Part shown: positions 48,477-57,228 of the stretch, one piece after another
Position numbering within the stretch: position 1 is the stretch's first letter
How the letters are laid out: every line of letters starts with the position of its first letter
Assembly (NCBI RefSeq): GCF_009184865.1
Contig: NZ_CP045096.1
Location: 9,796,001 to 9,860,000, forward strand
Source of the DNA: Streptomyces phaeolivaceus
GTDB taxonomy: Bacteria > Actinomycetota > Actinomycetes > Streptomycetales > Streptomycetaceae
DNA: 64,000 bases
Direction of reading: 5' to 3'
The notes under the pieces: generated by a model
Seen by the model: only the letters and a program-made list of their open reading frames with translations
What the model was told of the DNA's origin: nothing
The model's database searches: none
Program-made: the position numbers and the translations under genes

Positions 48477-48508
48477 GCGGACACGGTAGCCGTCGCCTGC
48501 CGGGAGGA

Positions 48509-48556
48509 CGGATTGTCAGTGCCTCGGATTGTCACTGCCTCGGATTGTCAGTGCCG
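48509..48556. repeat. 16-bp tandem repeat, three copies
   Basis: CGGATTGTCA[G/C]TGCCT repeats at 48509, 48525 and 48541, immediately upstream of the LRV gene start (divergent side). It may be regulatory. Confidence 0.75.
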
Positions 48557-48715
48557 AGTGCTTCGATGGTGTGCAAGGCATGCGAGGTGAGGTGCGAGGA
48601 GGACGCGTACGACGTTGCTGCGGCCCCTGGATCTGGCCACCGTGTTCCCAAATCCTGCGAACACCCGCCCGTCGTCGCCCGGGTGAGGTCCCCTCGGTGT
48701 GGTGAAGTGGGGATC

Positions 48716-49441
48716 ATGACGACGAGTGACGCGATCGTGGTGCCGGAGCTGTACGTCGGCTACCCCGGGGTGGCCTTCGGTGGCTATGTCGCCGGTGTGC
48801 TGGCGGAGAGATCCGGAGCGGCGACGGTACGGGTGGACTTCCGCGGTCCTGTGCCGGTCGGCGCGCCCGTGCGGATCGCCGAAACGGCGGCCGGGAGCGC
48901 GGAGTTGGGCGAAGCCGAGCGGCCTCTCGCCGTCGCCCGCCCCGCCGAGCTGCCGCTCGACGTGCCGCCCGCGCCCTCCTGGGAGGCGTCCGCTGCCGCG
49001 TCGGAGCGCTACCGGGCGGCGCCGCCACCGGGGGTCGTCGACTGCTTCGGCTGCGGCCTGCGTACCGCTGATCGCGGTCTGCGGGTGCACTGCGCGCCGG
49101 TGACCGGCCGCGACCTCGTGGCCTCCGCCTGGACCCCGTCCCCGGCCTTCGCCGATCCGGACGGGCTCCTGCCGCCGCGACTGGTCTGGGGCGCCCTCGA
49201 CTGCCCCGGGAACTGGGCGGGCCGCTTCCTCGGCACCCAGCGCGCGGGCGCGGTCACCGCCGCCCTCACGGGCACGATCCTGCGGCCCGTCACCACGGGC
49301 GAGCGGCACGTCGTGTACGCGTGGCTGCTGGCGGAGTCCGGCCGCAAACACACGATGGGCGTGGCCCTGGCCACGGCCGAGGGTGAACTGTGCGCCGCCT
49401 CCGAGTCGTTGTGGATCGACCCCCGGCCCGCCGCGTCCTGA
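48716..49441 (+). CDS. Hotdog-fold protein (PaaI-thioesterase-like)
   Basis: A 241-residue protein with two hotdog-like halves: the N-half contains GGYVAGVLAERSGAATVRVD, and the C-half begins with VDCFGCGLRTADRGLRVHC, the CFGCG signature of this subgroup, and ends MGVALATAEGELCAASES. Probable acyl-CoA binding or hydrolysis; substrate unknown. Confidence 0.75.
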   Translation: MTTSDAIVVPELYVGYPGVAFGGYVAGVLAERSGAATVRVDFRGPVPVGAPVRIAETAAGSAELGEAERPLAVARPAELPLDVPPAPSWEASAAASERYRAAPPPGVVDCFGCGLRTADRGLRVHCAPVTGRDLVASAWTPSPAFADPDGLLPPRLVWGALDCPGNWAGRFLGTQRAGAVTAALTGTILRPVTTGERHVVYAWLLAESGRKHTMGVALATAEGELCAASESLWIDPRPAAS

Positions 49442-49541
49442 AGCCGTGACCGAAGTCGTGGCCGAAGCCCGAAATGTCCCGGTGGTCCAGCCGTTGGCCT
49501 CGAACGCTGGGTGGCCTCGTGCGGTGGATAGCCTCGTGCGG

Positions 49542-50420
49542 GTGACGAACGAGGACGTGCTGCAGGATCAGCCTCATCGGCAGGTCGTACGGATCGGCGA
49601 CACCGTCCGCCGCCCCGTCCGGCCCTGGACCGGAACGGTGCACGCGCTGCTGCGTCACCTCGAAGCGGTGGGCTTCCCCTACTCACCTCGGGCCCTGGGC
49701 ATCGACGAGAAGGGCCGCGAGGTCCTCAGCTGCATCGAGGGCGATGCGGGGCCGACGGGCTGGACCGAGGTCGTGGGCGACCACGGCTTGACCGCCTTCG
49801 CCCGGCTGCTGCGCGAGTACCACGACGCGACCGCCGACTTCGTCCCACCCGACGACGCCGTCCGGGCGGGCGACACGCAGGAACCCGGCCACGACGACAC
49901 GGTCGGCCACGGCGACTTCGGCCCTCCGAACGTGATCTGTCACGGCGACTTCGGCCCGTGGAACATGGTCTGGCAGGCCTAACGGCCCGTGGGCCTCATC
50001 GACTTCGACTTCGCCCGCCCGGCGGCGCGGCTGCACGACATCGCCTACGCGCTGCAGTACGTCGCCCCGTTCAGGGACGACACCGAGTGCGCGCGCTGGC
50101 TGCGCCACCCACGACCGCCCGCCCGACGCCGGCGCCTGGAACGGTTCTGCACGGCCTACGGCCTGTCCTCCACCGACGGCGTTGTCGATGCCGTCATCCG
50201 CGAGCAGCGGGCGAACATCGAACGGGTACGCCACCTCGCCGCCGCCGGACACGAACCCCGGGCGACCTGGGCGGCCGAAGGCTATCTGCGGGAACTCGAA
50301 CACAAGCTGGAGTGGAGCCGGGAACACCTCCATCTCTTCGAGCAGCGCGCCTCGACGCACAGGCCCCGATTTACTCCGTGTGGGTTTCGCGCCGAGTGCA
50401 ACTTCCGGGAGAAATCTTGA
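49542..50420 (+). pseudogene. APH-family phosphotransferase interrupted by an in-frame TAA
   Basis: Frame from the GTG at 49542: EDVLQDQPHRQVVRIGDTVR, PRALGIDEKGREVLS, then the catalytic loop CHGDFGPWNMVW. The TAA at 49980-49982 stops translation just before the metal-binding VGLIDFDFARP, which continues in the same frame to 50420 (RLHDIAYALQYVAPF, AAGHEPRATWA). Just upstream the catalytic motif is partly duplicated (VGHGDFGPPN), from a 17-bp direct repeat 33 bp apart. Loss of the DFD Asp from the first product would abolish activity. Confidence 0.78.
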
Positions 50421-50516
50421 TTCTGGCTTAAACGCGGGGTGTGTCACTCCGGACGGCGGGCACTCGCGTCCACGGCGGTCGAATAGATCGTTTTTTACGA
50501 CGAGGAGTTGTCTCGC

Positions 50517-50888
50517 GTGACTGAGAATGTGTGGAGCTACAAGTCGACCGCGGGTCGCCTGGCGGACGCCGACCTCACTGGATACAAGGTCGAGGCCACG
50601 GACGGCAGCATCGGTAAGGTCGACAAGCACTCCGACGAGGTCGGTGACGCCTACCTGGTGGTCGACACCGGTGTGTGGATCTTCGGCAAGGAGGTCCTGC
50701 TGCCGGCGAGCACGGTCGAGAGCATCGACCCGAACGAGAAGAAGGTGTTCATCGGCCTCGCCAAGCAACAGATCAAGGACGCCCCGGAGTTCGACCGGGA
50801 GAAGCACCTCGCCGATCAGCGCTACCGCGACGAGCTGGGGACCCACTACGGCTTCGGGGGCGCCCCGTTCGGTAGCCCGCCCGCCTGA
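50517..50888 (+). CDS. PRC-barrel domain protein
   Basis: A 123-residue protein from the GTG at 50517 with GAGGAG upstream. The PRC-barrel core reads LTGYKVEATDGSIGKVDKHS, DAYLVVDTGVWIFGKEVLLP, STVESIDPNEKKVFIGLAKQ. The C-terminus is polar with GFGGAPFG. Small soluble proteins of this type are common in actinobacteria, often stress-linked; no partner visible. Confidence 0.85.
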   Translation: MTENVWSYKSTAGRLADADLTGYKVEATDGSIGKVDKHSDEVGDAYLVVDTGVWIFGKEVLLPASTVESIDPNEKKVFIGLAKQQIKDAPEFDREKHLADQRYRDELGTHYGFGGAPFGSPPA

Positions 50889-51268
50889 CCGAAAGCCTCT
50901 AGAGCCTCCTCTGAGCACCATGACCTCGGGACTCGTCACCGAGTCCCGGGGTTCTTGCGTGACGAACAGGGCTGGGCCGCTATGGGGCCAGAGGGTCCCC
51001 TGGGAACGAGGGGACAAACCTCCGCGTGTTCTTCGTGTCTGTGTCCGGTCTACGGGTACTCGGTGGCCGTGGCCGTGGCCGCAGAGCCGAGGGCTACGCC
51101 GTCGACCGGCTTACCTACGTCTGTGGCGAGGCACGAGGTCAACCCCCTACTCATCGCAGTGCAGAGCACATCCACAGCGTCCTCGAATCAGTGCCCTTCG
51201 CCGCCCGGCGCGCCGAGAGCCGGCCCGGGGCGAAACCAACGGCAATCGACACAAGGAGATCGACGACC
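50889..51268. other. Intergenic stretch, no supported gene
   Basis: Contains a GGGACTCGTCACCGAGTCCC-type hairpin around 50930-50950, a likely terminator for the PRC gene. Otherwise there are frames without recognisable content. Confidence 0.45.
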
Positions 51269-51817
51269 ATGCGTATCGCGTTCCTGATGGCGCCCGAAGG
51301 CGTCGAGCAGATCGAACTGACTGAGCCGTGGCAGGCGGTCACCGACCAGGACCACGAGGCGGTCCTCATATCGACGGAGCCTGGACAGATCCAGGCGTTC
51401 GACCATCTGGACAAGGCGGACGAGTTTCCGGTGGAGACGGTGGTGCGCGGGGCGTCGGCCGAGGCGTTCGACGGTCTCGTCCTGCCCGGCGGGGTCGCCA
51501 ATCCCGACCTGCTGCGCGCCGACGAGGACGCCGTGTCGTTCGTACGTGACTTCTTCGACCTGGGCCGGCCCGTCGCCGCGATCTGTCACGCTCCGTGGAC
51601 CCTGGTGGAGGCAGGTGTGGTCTCGGGCCGTACGCTGACCTCGTGGCCGAGTCTGCGTACGGACATCCGCAACGCGGGCGGGACCTGGGTCGACGAACAG
51701 GTGCGCGTCTGTGCCCACGGGCCCAACACGCTGATCACCAGTCGCAGGCCGGACGACCTGAAGGCCTTCTGTGAAGCTTTCCTCACGGAGTTCGCCAAGG
51801 CCCGGAACGAGGTCTGA
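51269..51817 (+). CDS. DJ-1/PfpI family protein (glutamine amidotransferase class I-like)
   Basis: A 182-residue protein: MRIAFLMAPEGVEQIELTEP, the conserved Glu region WQAVTDQDHEAVLIS, GLVLPGGVANPDLLRADEDA, nucleophile cysteine in VAAICHAPWTLVEAGVVSGR, and SRRPDDLKAFCEAF. Resembles YhbO/PfpI stress-inducible proteins linked to glycation repair or chaperone function. Confidence 0.88.
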   Translation: MRIAFLMAPEGVEQIELTEPWQAVTDQDHEAVLISTEPGQIQAFDHLDKADEFPVETVVRGASAEAFDGLVLPGGVANPDLLRADEDAVSFVRDFFDLGRPVAAICHAPWTLVEAGVVSGRTLTSWPSLRTDIRNAGGTWVDEQVRVCAHGPNTLITSRRPDDLKAFCEAFLTEFAKARNEV

Positions 51818-51908
51818 TCGGGGCCGTCGCTGGGGGAGCCGACGGTGGCCGAGGCGCGTGGACCGGGGACGGCGCCCGACATGGGCGTCCTGGGGAGGGC
51901 GCTTCGCG

Positions 51909-52397
51909 TCAGTTCGCCGGATGGCCCGAAGCGATGTCATGGGTGTCGCCGAGTGTCAGCAGAGCCGTGCGGCTGCCCGCGACGTTCCGCGCCGCCTCCG
52001 GGGCGAGCCGGAATCCGACGTGGTCGCCGCCGTCGACCCGCTCCTCCACGCGACCGACGAACCACGCGGGGGCCTCGTCGAGGATCAGTGATCCGCCCGG
52101 CCCCTGGTGCCACCGGCTCTCGGCGAACTTGTCCGTACAATCACCGGTCTCACCGCCGAAGAGCCGGGCCAGCCGGTCCTGATCGCGGCGGAGGAGATGG
52201 ACCGCGAGCCGTTCGGCGCGCCCCGCGATCCGGTACGTCCGGTTCTCCTTGGACAGCCAGACCATGAACCGGGCGGGACGGATCGAGCACTGCGAGGCGA
52301 ATCCGACCAGGCAGCCGGCTCTCTCCCCGTCGGCAACGGCGGTCACGACGTACATCGGGTAGTCGAGCAGGTCGGTGAAGGGATCGAGGTCGGTCAC
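51909..52397 (-). CDS. Flavin reductase-like FMN-binding split-barrel protein
   Basis: A 162-residue protein from the GTG at 52395-52397: DLDPFTDLLDYPMYVVTAVA, GERAGCLVGFASQCSIRPAR, MVWLSKENRTYRIAGRAERL, FGGETGDCTDKFAE, WFVGRVEERVDGGDHVGFRL. These are the FMN/NADH sites of the flavin reductase family. The minus-strand DNA just upstream (52400-52560) has a protein-like frame (VDSIDGFFGLSGFFDLFRR) that may be another remnant. Confidence 0.83.
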   Translation of the reverse strand: MTDLDPFTDLLDYPMYVVTAVADGERAGCLVGFASQCSIRPARFMVWLSKENRTYRIAGRAERLAVHLLRRDQDRLARLFGGETGDCTDKFAESRWHQGPGGSLILDEAPAWFVGRVEERVDGGDHVGFRLAPEAARNVAGSRTALLTLGDTHDIASGHPAN

Positions 52398-52573
52398 GGC
52401 GTTCGGCTCCCACCTGGAGGCATCGGATAACGGCCAAGCCTTCAAGGCTCCCGTGCCCCGGCCGGCCCACGACGCGCCTGAAGAGGTCGAAAAACCCGGA
52501 GAGGCCGAAGAACCCGTCGATGGAGTCGACACCGAAGACCACCTTGCCGAGCCAGCCGCCGAACGGACCACTC

Positions 52574-53431
52574 TCATCGCAGGGCGATCAGCGCGACCGC
52601 CACCGCTCCGCACACCAGGCCGAGGACCTGACGACGGTTCAGGCACTCGCCCAGGAACAGCAGGGCGAGGACGACGGGGACGGCGGGGTAGAGGGACGAC
52701 AGCACCGTGGCCACGGTCATGAGCTGGTGAGTGGTCGCTTCCAGGTACAGCATGATCGCGGCCGTCCCGACCATGCCCGCCGCCACCGCCGTCGCCCACG
52801 CCCCGCTCGGCATGGTCCAGCCGGCGCGGTACGACGCCAGTACGCCGGCGATGGCGACGACCGACACCACGCGGCTCAGCACGACCGGCCACAGACCGCT
52901 GTCACCGGTCACCTGGGCCATGGCCGGGAACCGCAGACCGATTCCCACGCTGGCCACCAAGGCGCTCGGCACACCGGCGGACAGCGCTCCGCGACCCTCC
53001 TCGGCCGTGCCGGATGTGGTCTGCGAGACCAGCCAGAGCGCCGGCAGCACGGCGGCGATCCCGCCCCACACAGGGGCGGAAAGTTGCTCCCCGAGCAGAG
53101 TCACCCCGACCAGCACCGGCAGAGCCACGGCACCGACATCGCTCACGGGGACGACGACACTCATCGCTCCCTGCGACATCGCCCGGTACAGGAACGCGAC
53201 TCCCACCCCGGTTCCGACCCCGGACAGCGCTCCCCAGCCGTAGTCCGCGAGCGACGCGGAGCCGCCGCGCAGACCCGGTGCCAGGACAAGTGCGAGTACG
53301 GTCCCGCCCAGTTGGGGGTGGAGAGCGACGGTCATTCCGTCGACCCGCCGGGACAGCAGACCGTTGACGAAGTGAGTGACGCCGAAGCACAGGGCCGACG
53401 CCAGGGCCAGGAACTCACCCAAGGCACGCAC
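52574..53431 (-). CDS. EamA/DMT-superfamily transporter
   Basis: A 285-residue protein with ten hydrophobic segments in two EamA repeats: FLALASALCFGVTHFVNGLL, YGWGALSGVGTGVGVAFLYR, VPVSDVGAVALPVLVGVTLL, then MVGTAAIMLYLEATTHQLMT and PAVPVVLALLFLGECLNRRQ. Start chosen at the GTG 53429-53431; a TTG at 53422 (MGEFLALAS) is equally plausible. Export of small metabolites; substrate unknown. Confidence 0.84.
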   Translation of the reverse strand: MRALGEFLALASALCFGVTHFVNGLLSRRVDGMTVALHPQLGGTVLALVLAPGLRGGSASLADYGWGALSGVGTGVGVAFLYRAMSQGAMSVVVPVSDVGAVALPVLVGVTLLGEQLSAPVWGGIAAVLPALWLVSQTTSGTAEEGRGALSAGVPSALVASVGIGLRFPAMAQVTGDSGLWPVVLSRVVSVVAIAGVLASYRAGWTMPSGAWATAVAAGMVGTAAIMLYLEATTHQLMTVATVLSSLYPAVPVVLALLFLGECLNRRQVLGLVCGAVAVALIALR

Positions 53432-53611
53432 CGCCCGCGCCCTGCCGAATCGGCTGGCAGTTCGGTGGGCAGGTCGGTGGGCAAGCCGACCGGGTTGCTT
53501 GAGCCGAGAACATGGGAGGCCGCGTACCCGCGTACCTCGTGACGATGCGGCGCCCTGGACACCGCACACTGCGCACGGCGGATCCCTGACGCCGGAGGGT
53601 GCCGGAGCAGA

Positions 53612-54067
53612 TCAGCCTCGGCCGTCAAGGTTCTCCCCTTGATGACGGCAACCGCCGTGACAGCCGGTCGACGCCTTCCCGCGGCCGGATCGGTGCGGGG
53701 GTGTCTCCGAGGCGGTGTCGGGCAGCGCGGCCAGCGCGTCGCCGAGGGTGTCGAGGAGCCGGACGCCGACGACGCTCTCGTGCTCCAGCACCGCTCTCAT
53801 CGCGGGGTTCGCGCCGACCACCAGCACGGGGGAGTGCGCGAGGTGCTCGGTGGCTGTCCGGAGGGTCCGGCGGACCGCGGCGCCGAACGGCTGGACGTCG
53901 GTCATGTCCAGCACCAGCCGCTGCCCGTCCCGGGCGGCCTCATCGAGGTACCGGCCGAGCTCCCGCGCCAGATCGGGGCACGTGTCGGGGTCGAGAACGC
54001 CGGACAGGCACACCACGGTCGCTACACCGGTGGCCGTTCGTACCGTCAGGAGTGGCCTCGTGATCAT
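53612..54067 (-). CDS. STAS-domain anti-sigma factor antagonist
   Basis: A 151-residue protein from the ATG at 54065-54067: TATGVATVVCLSGVLDPDTC, LGRYLDEAARDGQRLVLDMT, DVQPFGAAVRRTLRTATEHL. The usual phosphorylatable Ser in the D-(V/L)-xx-(M/I)-(D/S)-S-x-G loop reads DVQPFGA, so that Ser is absent. It might therefore not be regulated by kinase/phosphatase switching. The C-terminal ~30 residues are atypical. Confidence 0.78.
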   Translation of the reverse strand: MITRPLLTVRTATGVATVVCLSGVLDPDTCPDLARELGRYLDEAARDGQRLVLDMTDVQPFGAAVRRTLRTATEHLAHSPVLVVGANPAMRAVLEHESVVGVRLLDTLGDALAALPDTASETPPHRSGRGKASTGCHGGCRHQGENLDGRG

Positions 54068-54222
54068 CTGTCTCGCTCCAGCGACCGGGCGTCGTTTCCG
54101 ACGAACCTGCTCCGGCCGCACGGCGGCGACCGGGCGGTCGCTGCCTGACCGCGCTCATCCACCTTCCCCCCCCATTGTTGAGCCTATGCAACAACGCACT
54201 GTGTGCAGTCGAACACGTTCCA

Positions 54223-54924
54223 TCACATCCCGCGATGCGTGCCCGTGTCTGTGCCGGCCTCCGTCTCCGTGGACGGGCCGGCGAAGTCGATCTCCTTCGC
54301 CGGGACGATCCGGGCGCCCATGTTGCGTTCCATCATCTCCAGGGCGGCGGACTCCAGATGGGGGTGGATGGACGCGACGGTGTCCCTGGGCACGGTGACC
54401 CGCAGATGGCGGATGTGGGCGTCCAGGGCGGAGTAGAGGACACACTGCTCCGTGACCTGTCCGCTCAGCACCACGTGTCCGACTCCCCACCGCCACAGCA
54501 GGTAGGCCAGAGGGGTCTCGTAGAAGGCGGAATGGCGGGCCTTGACCACGAAGAGCGACTCGTCGTCGGGCCGTATCGGCTCGATCAGGTCGGCGTGCGG
54601 TCGGGTCAGCACGTCGGGCCGTATCGGCTCGATCAGGTCGGCGTGCGGTCGGGTCAGCGCGAGGTCCACGAGTTCGCCGTGATGGGAGCGCCACGAGCCG
54701 AAGTTGTCGTTCGCGTAGATCACCGGTACGTCGGCCCGGCGGGCCCGGCCGATCAGTTCCGCGAGCACGGGAACGACCTCCCGGACGGACGGCACGAGCA
54801 GCTCGGCGTCCTCGTGGTCGTAGGTGTTGATCATGTCGATCACGACGAGAGCGAGCCCCGCCGGGTCGGCGGACGGGTCTGTGCCCTCGCCGCGTCCCTC
54901 CGGCCCCCTCGGCCGGCCGCGCAC
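54223..54924 (-). CDS. Isochorismatase-fold hydrolase with internal 16-residue duplication
   Basis: A 233-residue protein: catalytic Asp in LALVVIDMINTYDHEDA, Lys in FVVKARHSAFYETPLAYL, Cys in LSGQVTEQCVLYSALDAHIR. Between Asp and Lys the segment VLTRPHADLIEPIRPD occurs twice in a row because of a 48-bp tandem duplication at 54564-54658. The insertion is in frame, near the substrate region. Activity could be altered. Confidence 0.84.
   Translation of the reverse strand: MRGRPRGPEGRGEGTDPSADPAGLALVVIDMINTYDHEDAELLVPSVREVVPVLAELIGRARRADVPVIYANDNFGSWRSHHGELVDLALTRPHADLIEPIRPDVLTRPHADLIEPIRPDDESLFVVKARHSAFYETPLAYLLWRWGVGHVVLSGQVTEQCVLYSALDAHIRHLRVTVPRDTVASIHPHLESAALEMMERNMGARIVPAKEIDFAGPSTETEAGTDTGTHRGM
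54564..54658. repeat. 48-bp-period tandem duplication
   Basis: 54564-54610 and 54612-54658 are identical over 47 bp with a 48-nt offset, indicating a recent duplication. Confidence 0.93.
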
Positions 54925-54931
54925 AGGCTCG

Positions 54932-55318
54932 TCACCCCGAGTGCCGCCGGGGCGGGGGGTCCTGGGGGTCGACGCCGGTCTCGGCGGAGGCGTCCCTGGT
55001 GCCGCTGGGGCGCCGGGAGCGGCCCTTGGGCCCGGTGTCCCGCCGGCCTTCCTCCTCCGTGTGCGCGTACTCCTCGCCGCGGGCGCCGGTGCTCTTCACC
55101 GTGTCACCCGGTACGGCCTTCGACTCCTCCTTCGACCTCGTCCGTCCCGGTCCCTTCCCGCCGCCGTGCTCGGCGGTGTGGAAGGACCTGTGGGCGCTCG
55201 GGTTGTCCTGCTGTCGGGTCTCGTCCACGTCGGGAGACCAGCCGTGCTGCTCGGTGCCCTGGTGACGGCTGGGGCCCCGGCCGTGCGACGGTTCGGACGA
55301 GTGCGGCTTCTTCGTCAT
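54932..55318 (-). CDS. Small highly hydrophilic protein
   Basis: A 128-residue disordered-looking protein rich in Glu, Arg, Ser, Gly and His (TKKPHSSEPSHGRGPSRHQG, GEEYAHTEEEGRRDTGPKGR). No structured domain is visible. It sits between the isochorismatase gene and the FAD-Rieske gene on the same strand and may be part of a stress operon. Confidence 0.6.
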   Translation of the reverse strand: MTKKPHSSEPSHGRGPSRHQGTEQHGWSPDVDETRQQDNPSAHRSFHTAEHGGGKGPGRTRSKEESKAVPGDTVKSTGARGEEYAHTEEEGRRDTGPKGRSRRPSGTRDASAETGVDPQDPPPRRHSG

Positions 55319-55376
55319 GGGGCGACCTGCTTTCGGTGCGGGCGACGCGTGTGTGCGTCGCCGTGGGGGTGCCTCG

Positions 55377-56912
55377 TTACTGGTCGGGGATATCGCGTTC
55401 CTCCAATGGGTGTAGGGCGGGGCCCTGGAGGATCCGTCCGTCCGGGGCGAAGCGGGAGCCGTGGCACGGGCATTCCCAGGCCTGCTCCGCGTCGTTGAAC
55501 GCCACGAGACAGCCGAGGTGGGTGCAGCGTGCCGACACCGATTGGAGCGTTCCGTGCTCGTCCCGGTGGAGGGCGTAGTGCCGTCCGCCCCGGCGCACCA
55601 CCGCGCCGTGGCCCGGCGGGATGTCGTCCGGCGCGGGTGACGTGACGGCCGGCAGCCGGTCGCCGACGAAGTGCCGGGCCACGGCGGCCTGGTGCTTCAG
55701 GAACGACGTTCCTTCGCGGACCACGGAAGCCAGTCGGCGCGGGTCGTAGAGACGGTGCCAGGCGGGCGGACGGCCGTTGATCAGATCGCTGAGCAGACGG
55801 CCCGCCATGATGCCGCCGCTCAGGCCCCAGCCGCCGAAGCCGGTGGCCACATAGGCGTGCCTGCTGCCGGGACGCAGTGGGCCGACCAGAGGTACGGAGT
55901 CGGTGGCGTCGTTGTCCTGGGCGGCCCAGCGGTGGGTGAAGGCGAGCCCGCCGAAGCGGTCGTCGGCCCAGCCGGACAGCCGGGCGAACCTCTCCTCGAC
56001 ATCGGCGGTACCGGGGACGAAGTGCTCCCCGGTGACGATCAGCAGCCGTTCACCGTCGCGGTACGGGGCGCTGCGCACAGAGCGTGTCGACAGCTCCGGC
56101 GTGATGTACATGTCGCGCGGGGCACGCTCCTCCGCGACGGGCGCGGCCACCACGAGTTCCCGGAGTGAGCTGAGCCGTGTGAACAGCAGGGCCCGGTCGA
56201 AGACCGGGTAGTGCGTGGCGATCACGACATCGTCGGCGCGGATCGCGACACCGGAATCCGTCCGCAGGGTGCACGGCTCGCCCTCGGTGAGGCCGACGAC
56301 GCGCGTTCCCTCGTACACCGTGCCGCCTCGGCGGCACAGGTCGTCGGCGAGCGCCAGCAGGTACTTACGGGGGTGGAACTGTGCCTGCCCGCTCACCCGG
56401 ACCGCCCCGGCGACCGGGAACGGCAGCTCCGTCCCGGTCACGAACTCGGCCGGCAGCCCCGCCTTCCGCGCGGCGGCTGCCTCCGCCCGCAGGGCGTCCA
56501 CGTGCCGTGGGTCCTCCGCGTAGGTGCAGGCCGCCGCCTCCTCCCAGTCGCAGTCGATACCGAGTTCCTCGACGATCTCGCGGGCGTGCCGGATCGCTGC
56601 GCTCTGCGAGGCGGCGTACAGCCGTGCGCCCTCGGGGCCGCGGGTGCGGCGCAGGTGGTCGTAGACCAGGGTATGCAGGGCGGTCAGTTTGGCGGTGGTG
56701 TGGCCGGTGACCCCGGCGGCTACCCGGTCGGCCTCCAGTACCGCCACCTCACGCCCCTGCCGAACCAGCTCCCAGGCGGTACTGAGCCCGGCGACACCCC
56801 CGCCGATCACGGCGACTTCCACGCTGAGGTCCCCCGGCGGCGGGGGAGCGGGGGCGCCGGGCGGTGCGGTCTGCAGCCAGTAGGAGCCCTGGAGCCCGAT
56901 CTCGGTGTTCAT
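55377..56912 (-). CDS. FAD-dependent oxidoreductase with C-terminal Rieske domain
   Basis: A 511-residue protein from the ATG at 56910-56912 (MNTEIGLQGSYWLQ). DAO-type FAD domain: VAVIGGGVAGLSTAWELVRQ, GVTGHTTAKLTALH, and VATGFGGWGLSGGIMAGRLL near the end. The Rieske [2Fe-2S] domain at ~430-511 has CTHLGC and CPCHGSRFAPDG. This architecture resembles YhfW-type proteins that pass electrons from amine/amino-acid oxidation. Substrate unknown. Confidence 0.9.
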   Translation of the reverse strand: MNTEIGLQGSYWLQTAPPGAPAPPPPGDLSVEVAVIGGGVAGLSTAWELVRQGREVAVLEADRVAAGVTGHTTAKLTALHTLVYDHLRRTRGPEGARLYAASQSAAIRHAREIVEELGIDCDWEEAAACTYAEDPRHVDALRAEAAAARKAGLPAEFVTGTELPFPVAGAVRVSGQAQFHPRKYLLALADDLCRRGGTVYEGTRVVGLTEGEPCTLRTDSGVAIRADDVVIATHYPVFDRALLFTRLSSLRELVVAAPVAEERAPRDMYITPELSTRSVRSAPYRDGERLLIVTGEHFVPGTADVEERFARLSGWADDRFGGLAFTHRWAAQDNDATDSVPLVGPLRPGSRHAYVATGFGGWGLSGGIMAGRLLSDLINGRPPAWHRLYDPRRLASVVREGTSFLKHQAAVARHFVGDRLPAVTSPAPDDIPPGHGAVVRRGGRHYALHRDEHGTLQSVSARCTHLGCLVAFNDAEQAWECPCHGSRFAPDGRILQGPALHPLEERDIPDQ

Positions 56913-57228
56913 GGGGGTCGAGTGCCCAAACCGATGCGCGATACGCCCCGGTATGTAGGTTTTCGTTCTAACCTTCCCGATCTTCATTCCGCAACGGTGT
57001 CCATGGGCCTGTTCGCCCCGTTTCTTTGCACTGGCGTCCGCTGTCCACCATGTACCTGGGTGTCTGACCGGGAACGCCGGTGCGATCAGGGCGGGCATCG
57101 TCGTGCCGCACGCCGAGGAACTGTGGCGCTGCCTGCGCAATGAGCCATGTGCAGGTCGGATCCGCTGCAGGTTGATCGGAAGCCGATAGTGTGGAGCGAG
57201 CCGGAGTCGGGTCGTTCAAGGGGGTTGA

